This document shows positions 49,780 through 55,199 of a DNA stretch of 55,199 nucleotides, piece by piece. Origin of the DNA: Albugo candida. Taxonomy: Eukaryota > Oomycota > Peronosporomycetes > Albuginales > Albuginaceae. Position numbers and translations under genes: made by a program. The DNA lies in contig CAJNAR010000050.1 in NCBI GenBank assembly GCA_905220665.1, forward strand, positions 1-55,199. Direction: 5' to 3'. The notes under the pieces are model-generated. The model was not told the origin of the DNA and searched no databases. It saw nothing but the letters and a program-made list of their open reading frames with translations. Position 1 is the first letter of the stretch; each line of letters begins with the position of its first letter.

Positions 49780-49956
49780 TCGAGACTGTCGTGACATCAA
49801 TCCTGAATAACCGCCTTGTTTGAGGTACTGGGCTTGTTTACTCTATCACGCAAGGGATGGGACAAATTCAAGTAAATACAGAAGGTAAGCGTTCTAGAAT
49901 TATGCTCAACTGACTGCTAGAAAGTGAATGTTCATTAAAATACTGAAATCTAAACC
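49780..49956 (+). repeat. Right copy of the 177-bp private segment
   Basis: Same sequence by eye as 20927-21103, at a distance of 28853 bp. The base just before it (cttt|cgag versus ctat|cgag) and the sequence just after it (atag versus ttag) differ, so the shared tract has sharp ends. The copies are separated by 93 full monomers plus the truncated one. Confidence 0.85.
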
Positions 49957-52900
49957 ATAGAAAATATGTTGCGTATGACATTCTCGCGGGTTGTTGGATT
50001 TTTCGCTAATACGTAAAAAGTCTTGGACTTTTGAAAGTTTCAACAAACCATATGTAGGACTGCATCCTAATATTGTGACGTTTGACTACTATCGAGACTG
50101 TCGTGGCATCAATCCCGAATAACCGCCTTGTGTGAGGTACTGGGCTTGTTTACTCTATCACACAAGGGATGCGACAAATTCAAGTAAATAGAGAAGGAAA
50201 GCGTTCTAGAGTATGCTGAACTGACTGCTAGAAAGGGATGGTTCATCAAAATACTGACATCTAAGCTTCGGGGAATATGTTGCGTATTACATTTGCACGC
50301 GTTGTAAGTTTTTTCACTGATACGTGAAAAGTCCTGGAATTGAAAGTTTCAGCTAATCATATGTAGGACTGCAACCTAATAATGTGACGTGTGACTACTA
50401 TCGAGACGTTCCTGGCATCAATCTAAATAACCGCCTTCTTAAAGCTACTGGGCTTGTTTAGTCCATCACACAAGGGATGCGACAAATTCAAGTAAATAGA
50501 GAAGGAAAGCGTTCTAGAGTATGCTGAACTGACTGCTAGAAAGGGATGGTTCATCAAAATACTGAAATCTAAACCTTAGAAAATATGTTGCGTATGACAT
50601 TCTCGTGGGTTGTTGGATTTTTCGCTAATACGTAAAAGTCTTGGACTTGAAAGTTTCAACAAACCATATGTAGGACTGCATCCTAATAATGTGACGTTTG
50701 ACTACTATCGAGACGGTCGTGGCATCAATCTAAATAACCACCTTCTTAAAGCTACTGGGCTTGTTTAGCCCATCACACAAGGGATGCGACAAATTCAAGT
50801 AAATAGAGAAGGAAAGCGTTCTAGAGTATGCTGAACTGACTGCTAGAAAGGGATGGTTCATCAAAATACTGACATCTAAGCTTCGGGGATATGTTGCGTA
50901 TTACATTTGCACGCGTTGTAAGTTTTTTCACTGATACGTGAAAAGTCCTGGAATTGAAAGTTTCAGCTAATCATATGTAGGACTGCATCCTAATATTGTG
51001 ACGTTTGACTACTATCGAGACGGTCCTGGCATCAATCTAAATAACCGCCTTCTTAAAGCTACTGGGCTTGTTTAGTCTATCACACAAGGGATGCGACAAA
51101 TTCAAGTAAATAGAGAAGGAAAGCGTTCTAGAGTATGCTGAACTGTCTGCTAGAAAGGGATGGTTCATCAAAATACTGAAATCTAAACCATAGAAAATAT
51201 GTTGCGTATGACATTCTCGCGGGTTGTTGGATTTTTCGCTAATACGTAAAAAGTCTTGGACTTGAAAGTTTCAACAAACCATATGTAGGACTGCATCCTA
51301 ATATTGTGACGTTTGACTACTATCGAGACTGTCGTGGCATCAATCCCGAATAACCGCCTTGTGTGAGGTACTGGGCTTGTTTACTCTATCACACAAGGGA
51401 TGCGACAAATTCAAGTAAATAGAGAAGGAAAGCGTTCTAGAGTATGCTGAACTGACTGCTAGAAAGGGATGGTTCATCAAAATACTGACATCTAAGCTTC
51501 GGGGAATATGTTGCGTATTACATTTGCACGCGTTGTAAGTTTTTTCACTGATACGTGAAAAGTCCTGGAATTGAAAGTTTCAGCTAATCATATGTAGGAC
51601 TGCAACCTAATAATGTGACGTGTGACTACTATCGAGACGGTCCTGGCATCAATCTAAATAACCGCCTTCTTAAAGCTACTGGGCTTGTTTAGTCTATCAC
51701 ACAAGGGATGCGACAAATTCAAGTAATAGAGAAGGAAAGCGTTCTAGAGTATGCTGAACTGACTGCTAGAAAGGGATGGTTCATCAAAATACTGAAATCT
51801 AAACCTTAGAAAATATGTTGCGTATGACATTCTCGTGGGTTGTTGGATTTTTCGCTAATACGTAAAAAGTCTTGGACTTGAAAGTTTCAACAAACCATAT
51901 GTAGGACTGCATCCTAATATTGTGACGTTTGACTACTATCGAGACGGTCCTGGCATCAATCTAAATAACCGCCTTGTTTGAGGTACTGGGCTTGTTTAGT
52001 CTATCACACAAGGGATGCGACAAATTCAAGTAAATAGAGAAGGAAAGCGTTCTAGAGTATGCTGAACTGACTGCTAGAAAGGGATGGTTCATCAAAATAC
52101 TGACATCTAAACCTTAGAAAATATGTTGCGTATGACATTCTCGTGGGTTGTTGGATTTTTCGCTAATACGTAAAAAGTCTTCGACTTTTGAAAGTTTCAA
52201 CAAACCATATGTAGGACTGCATCCTAATATTGTGACGTTTGACTACTATCGAGACGGTCCTGGCATCAATCTAAATAACCGCCTTCTTAAAGCTACTGGG
52301 CTTGTTTAGTCTATCACACAAGGGATGCGACAAATTCAAGTAAATAGAGAAGGAAAGCGTTCTAGAGTATGCTGAACTGTCTGCTAGAAAGGGATGGTTC
52401 ATCAAAATACTGAAATCTAAACCTTAGAAAATATGTTGCGTATGACATTCTCGTGGGTTGTTGGATTTTTCGCTAATACGTAAAAAGTCTTGGACTTGAA
52501 AGTTTCAACAAACCATATGTAGGACTGCATCCTAATAATGTGACGTTTGACTACTATCGAGACTGTCGTGGCATCAATCCCGAATAACCGCCTTGTTTGA
52601 GGTACTGGGCTTGTTTACTCTATCACAAAAGGGATGCGACAAATTCAAGTAAATAGAGAAGGAAAGCGTTCTAGAATTATGCTGAACTGACTGCTAGAAA
52701 GGGATGGTTCATCAAAATACTGAAATCTAAACCTTAGAAAATATGTTGCGTATGACATTCTCGTGGGTTGTTGGATTTTTCGCTAATACGTAAAAAGTCT
52801 TGGACTTTTGAAAGTTTCAACAAACCATATGTAGGACTGCATCCTAATATTGTGACGTTTGACTACTATCGAGACGGTCCTGGCATCAATCTAAATAACC

Positions 52901-53343
52901 GCCTTCTTAAAGCTACTGGGCTTGTTTAGTCTATCACACAAGGGATGCGACAAATTCAAGTAAATAGAGAAGGAAAGCGTTCTAGAGTATGCTGAACTGA
53001 CTGCTAGAAAGGGATGGTTCATCAAAATACTGAAATCTAAACCTTAGAAAATATGTTGCGTATGACATTCTCGTGGGTTGTTGGATTTTTCGCTAATACG
53101 TAAAAAGTCTTGGACTTTTGAAAGTTTCAACAAACCATATGTAGGACTGCATCCTAATATTGTGACGTTTGACTACTATCGAGACTGTCGTGGCATCAAT
53201 CCCGAATAACCGCCTTGTGTGAGGTACTGGGCTTGTTTACTCTATCACAAAAGGGATGCGACAAATTCAAGTAAATAGAGAAGGAAAGCGTTTTAGAGTA
53301 TGCTGAACTGACTGCTAGAAAGGGATGGTTCATCAAAATACTG

Positions 53344-53463
53344 ACATCTAAGCTTCGGGGAATATGTTGCGTATTACATTTGCACGCGTTGTAAGTTTTT
53401 TCACTGATACGTGAAAAGTCCTGGACTTGAAAGTTTCAACAAACCGTATGTAGGACTGCATCC
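53344..53463 (+). repeat. B-to-A hybrid head, second example
   Basis: B on the left (aagcttcgggg, hairpin) and A on the right from ctggacttg, with aaccgtatg. It has the same switch region as the hybrid at 19856 and nearly the same sequence, which links the two divergent zones again. Confidence 0.75.
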
Positions 53464-53961
53464 TAATAATGTGACGTGTGACTACTATCGAGACGGTCCT
53501 GGCATCAATCCAAATAACCGCCTTCTTTAAGCTACTGGGCTTGTTTAGTCTATCACACAAGGGATGCGACAAATTCAAGTCAATAGAGAAGGAAAGCGTT
53601 CTAGAATTATGCTGAACTGACTGCTAGAAAGGGATGGTTCATCAAAATACTGAAATCTAAACCTTAGAAAATATGTTGCGTATGACATTCTCGTGGGTTG
53701 TTGGATTTTTCGCTAATACGATAAAAGTCCTGGACTTGAAAGTTTCAACAAACCGTATGTAGGACTGCATCCTAATAATGTGACGTTTGACTACTATCGA
53801 GACTGTCGTGGCATCAATCCCGAATAACCGCCTTGTGTGAGGTACTGGGCTTGTTTACTCTATCACAAAAGGGAGGCGACAAATTCAAGTAAATAGAGAA
53901 GGAAAGCGTTCTAGAGTATGCTGAACTGACTGCTAGAAAGGGATGGTTCATCAAAATACTG

Positions 53962-54080
53962 ACATCTAAGCTTCGGGGATATGTTGCGTATTACATTTGC
54001 ACGCGTTGTAAGTTTTTTCACTGATACGTGAAAAGTTCTGGAATTGAAAGTTTCAACAAACCATATGTAGGACTGCATCC
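53962..54080 (+). repeat. B-to-A hybrid head with a later switch
   Basis: It keeps B through ggaattgaaag (with aaaagttctgg) and becomes A only at tttcaacaaacc. The switch is a few bases further right than in the other two hybrids, so it is probably an independent event. Confidence 0.7.
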
Positions 54081-54435
54081 TAATAATGTGACGTGTGACT
54101 ACTATCGAGACGGTCCTGGCATCAATCTAAATAACCGCCTTCTTTAAGCTACTGGGCTTGTTTAGTCCATCACACAAGGGATGCGACAAATTCAAGTAAA
54201 TAGAGAAGGAAAGCGTTCTAGAGTATGCTGAACTGACTGCTAGAAAGGGATGGTTCATCAAAATACTGACATCTAAGCTTCGAGGAATATGTTGCGTATT
54301 ACATTTGCACGCGTTGTAAGTTTTTTCACTGATACGTGAAAAGTCCTGGAATTGAAAGTTTCAGCTAATCATATGTAGGACTGCAACCTAATAATGTGAC
54401 GTGTGACTACTATCGAGACGGTCCTGGCATCAATC

Positions 54436-54489
54436 CTGTACAACCACCCTGTTAGAGGGACTGGGCTTGTTTGCTCGATCACTCAAGAG
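54436..54489 (+). repeat. Second chimeric S tail
   Basis: S-type back half (ctgtacaacc to caagag, then gatgcaac) behind an L-type front and a B head. It lacks the S dyad. It is the only B monomer in the window with S-derived tail sequence. Confidence 0.75.
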
Positions 54490-55199
54490 ATGCAACAAAT
54501 TCAAGTAAATAGAGAAGGAAAGCGTTCTAGAGTATGCTGAACTGACTGCTAGAAAGGGATGGTTCATCAAAATACTGACATCTAAGCTTCGGGGAATATG
54601 TTGCGTATTACATTTGCACGCGTTGTAAGTTTTTTCACTGATACGTGAAAAGTCCTGGAATTGAAAGTTTCAGCTAATCATATGTAGGACTGCAACCTTA
54701 TAATGTGACGTGTGACTACTATCGAGACGGTCCTGGCATCAATCTAAATAACCGCCTTCTTAAAGCTACTGGGCTTGTTTAGTCTCACAAAAGGGATGCG
54801 ACAAATTCAAGTAAATAGAGAAGGAAAGCGTTCTAGAGTATGCTGAACTGACTGCTAGAAAGGGATGGTTCATCAAAATACTGACATCTAAACCTTAGAA
54901 AATATGTTGCGTATGACATTCTCGTGGGTTGTTGGATTTTTCGCTAATACGTAAAAAGTCTTGGACTTGAAAGTTTCAACAAACCATATGTAGGACTGCA
55001 TCCTAATATTGTGACGTTTGACTACTATCGAGACTGTCGTGGCATCAATCCCGAATAACCGCCTTGTGTGAGGTACTGGTCTTGTTTACTCTATCACAAA
55101 AGGGATGCGACAAATTCAAGTAAATAGAGAAGGAAAGCGTTCTAGAGTATGCTGAACTGACTGCTAGAAAGGGATGGTTCATCAAAATACTGAATCTAA

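Larger units (their letters stand above)
1..55199 (+). repeat. Satellite array, about 309-bp monomer, 179 head-to-tail copies
   Basis: The whole window is one direct tandem array. The anchor gactgctagaaag first occurs at 79 and last at 55159, and recurs about every 308-309 bp with a single exception near 21.4-21.5 kb. That gives 178 full periods plus one of 177 bp. No copy is inverted and no non-satellite sequence interrupts the array. Base composition is AT-rich (121 G+C in the first 309 bases). Copies differ mostly by substitutions, 1-3 bp indels and exchange of head and tail alleles. Arrays of this kind are typical of eukaryotic constitutive heterochromatin, where they can underlie centromeres or pericentromeres; that location is inference here. 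I do not recognise the family by name. Both window ends fall inside monomers, so the array extends beyond the window on both sides. Confidence 0.97.
49121..55199 (+). repeat. Right divergent zone
   Basis: About 20 monomers without a stable HOR order. Marks shared with the 16.9-21.5 kb island include taatattgtg, gacttttg, ctcgcggg, ccatagaaaatatg, ctttaagc, aaccgtatgtagg, gataaaagtcctgg and ttttagag. Several heads are hybrids. Small deletions are more frequent, for example caagtaatagag near 51.72 kb and tagtctcacaaaag near 54.78 kb. It may be the flank of the homogenised region or another trapped island; the window ends before this can be decided. Confidence 0.75.

Noticed and set aside
1..55199. 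CRISPR array
   Set aside because: The repeat is about 309 bp and directly contiguous; there are no short repeats with unique spacers and no cas genes.
1..55199. Ribosomal intergenic-spacer subrepeats or a tandem gene cluster
   Set aside because: No rRNA, 5S, tRNA, histone or snRNA sequence is recognisable anywhere in 55 kb. Spacer subrepeats are normally interrupted by rRNA genes at shorter intervals.
1..55199. Embedded transposable element, LTR or MITE
   Set aside because: Every anchor interval is accounted for by monomer sequence. There is no insertion, terminal inverted repeat or target-site duplication; the only aberrant interval is a deletion at 21.5 kb.
1..55199. Naming the organism or the satellite family
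   Set aside because: I do not recognise the monomer. Length, base composition and HOR structure fit several animal and plant groups, so any species name would be a guess.

Overview
This window is one uninterrupted tandem satellite-DNA array with no gene that I can support. Every base belongs to a repeat monomer of about 309 bp (306-310 bp, about 39% GC in the first copy), always in the same orientation. Counting one fixed anchor per copy by hand gives 179 copies, one of them truncated to 177 bp. There is no rRNA, tRNA, transposon terminus, microsatellite tract or unique-sequence island. The lack of genes and the higher-order organisation point to a eukaryotic heterochromatic (centromeric, pericentromeric or subtelomeric) locus. 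The species cannot be named from the sequence.

Monomer anatomy: (1) a nearly invariant core of about 92 bp; (2) a 120-bp head in two alleles, A (about two thirds of copies) and B (about one third, my count is about 57), which are about 79% identical (25 mismatches in 120 aligned positions, no gaps); (3) a tail of about 95 bp in several alleles. The tail labels used below are: L (caatctaaat), Q (caatcccgaaaaa), P (caatcccgaataa followed by tttactc), P' (as P but ttgttgagtc), M (ctgtcg plus ctaaat plus cctactt), N (gtcgtgacatcaatcctgaa) and S (tgtcgtgcgaca plus ctgtacaacc). The arrangement of head and tail alleles forms higher-order repeats (HORs).

Layout: 1-16940 is a left domain built on a B-L/A-Q/A-P trimer of about 926 bp, assembled into 10-, 12- and 11-monomer units, each closed by one S monomer. 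16941-21543 is a divergent island with rare variants and hybrid monomers, ending at a truncated monomer whose breakpoint coincides with the start of the next domain. 21544-34440 is a 9-monomer HOR domain of 2778-bp units, with 5-mer and 12-mer length variants. 34441-49120 is a right domain marked by a four-monomer block of about 1230 bp present four times. 49121-55199 is a second divergent zone that shares private variants with the first, including a 177-bp segment duplicated 28.85 kb away.

The main points of interest are the S monomer (one per HOR unit, with its own TGTCG/CGACA dyad), the nested HOR evolution by in-register unequal exchange, the two related divergent islands bracketing homogenised HOR domains, and allele-specific hairpins at fixed places in the monomer. 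All coordinates and counts were made by eye from the sequence; identities described as apparent were not checked by alignment software.
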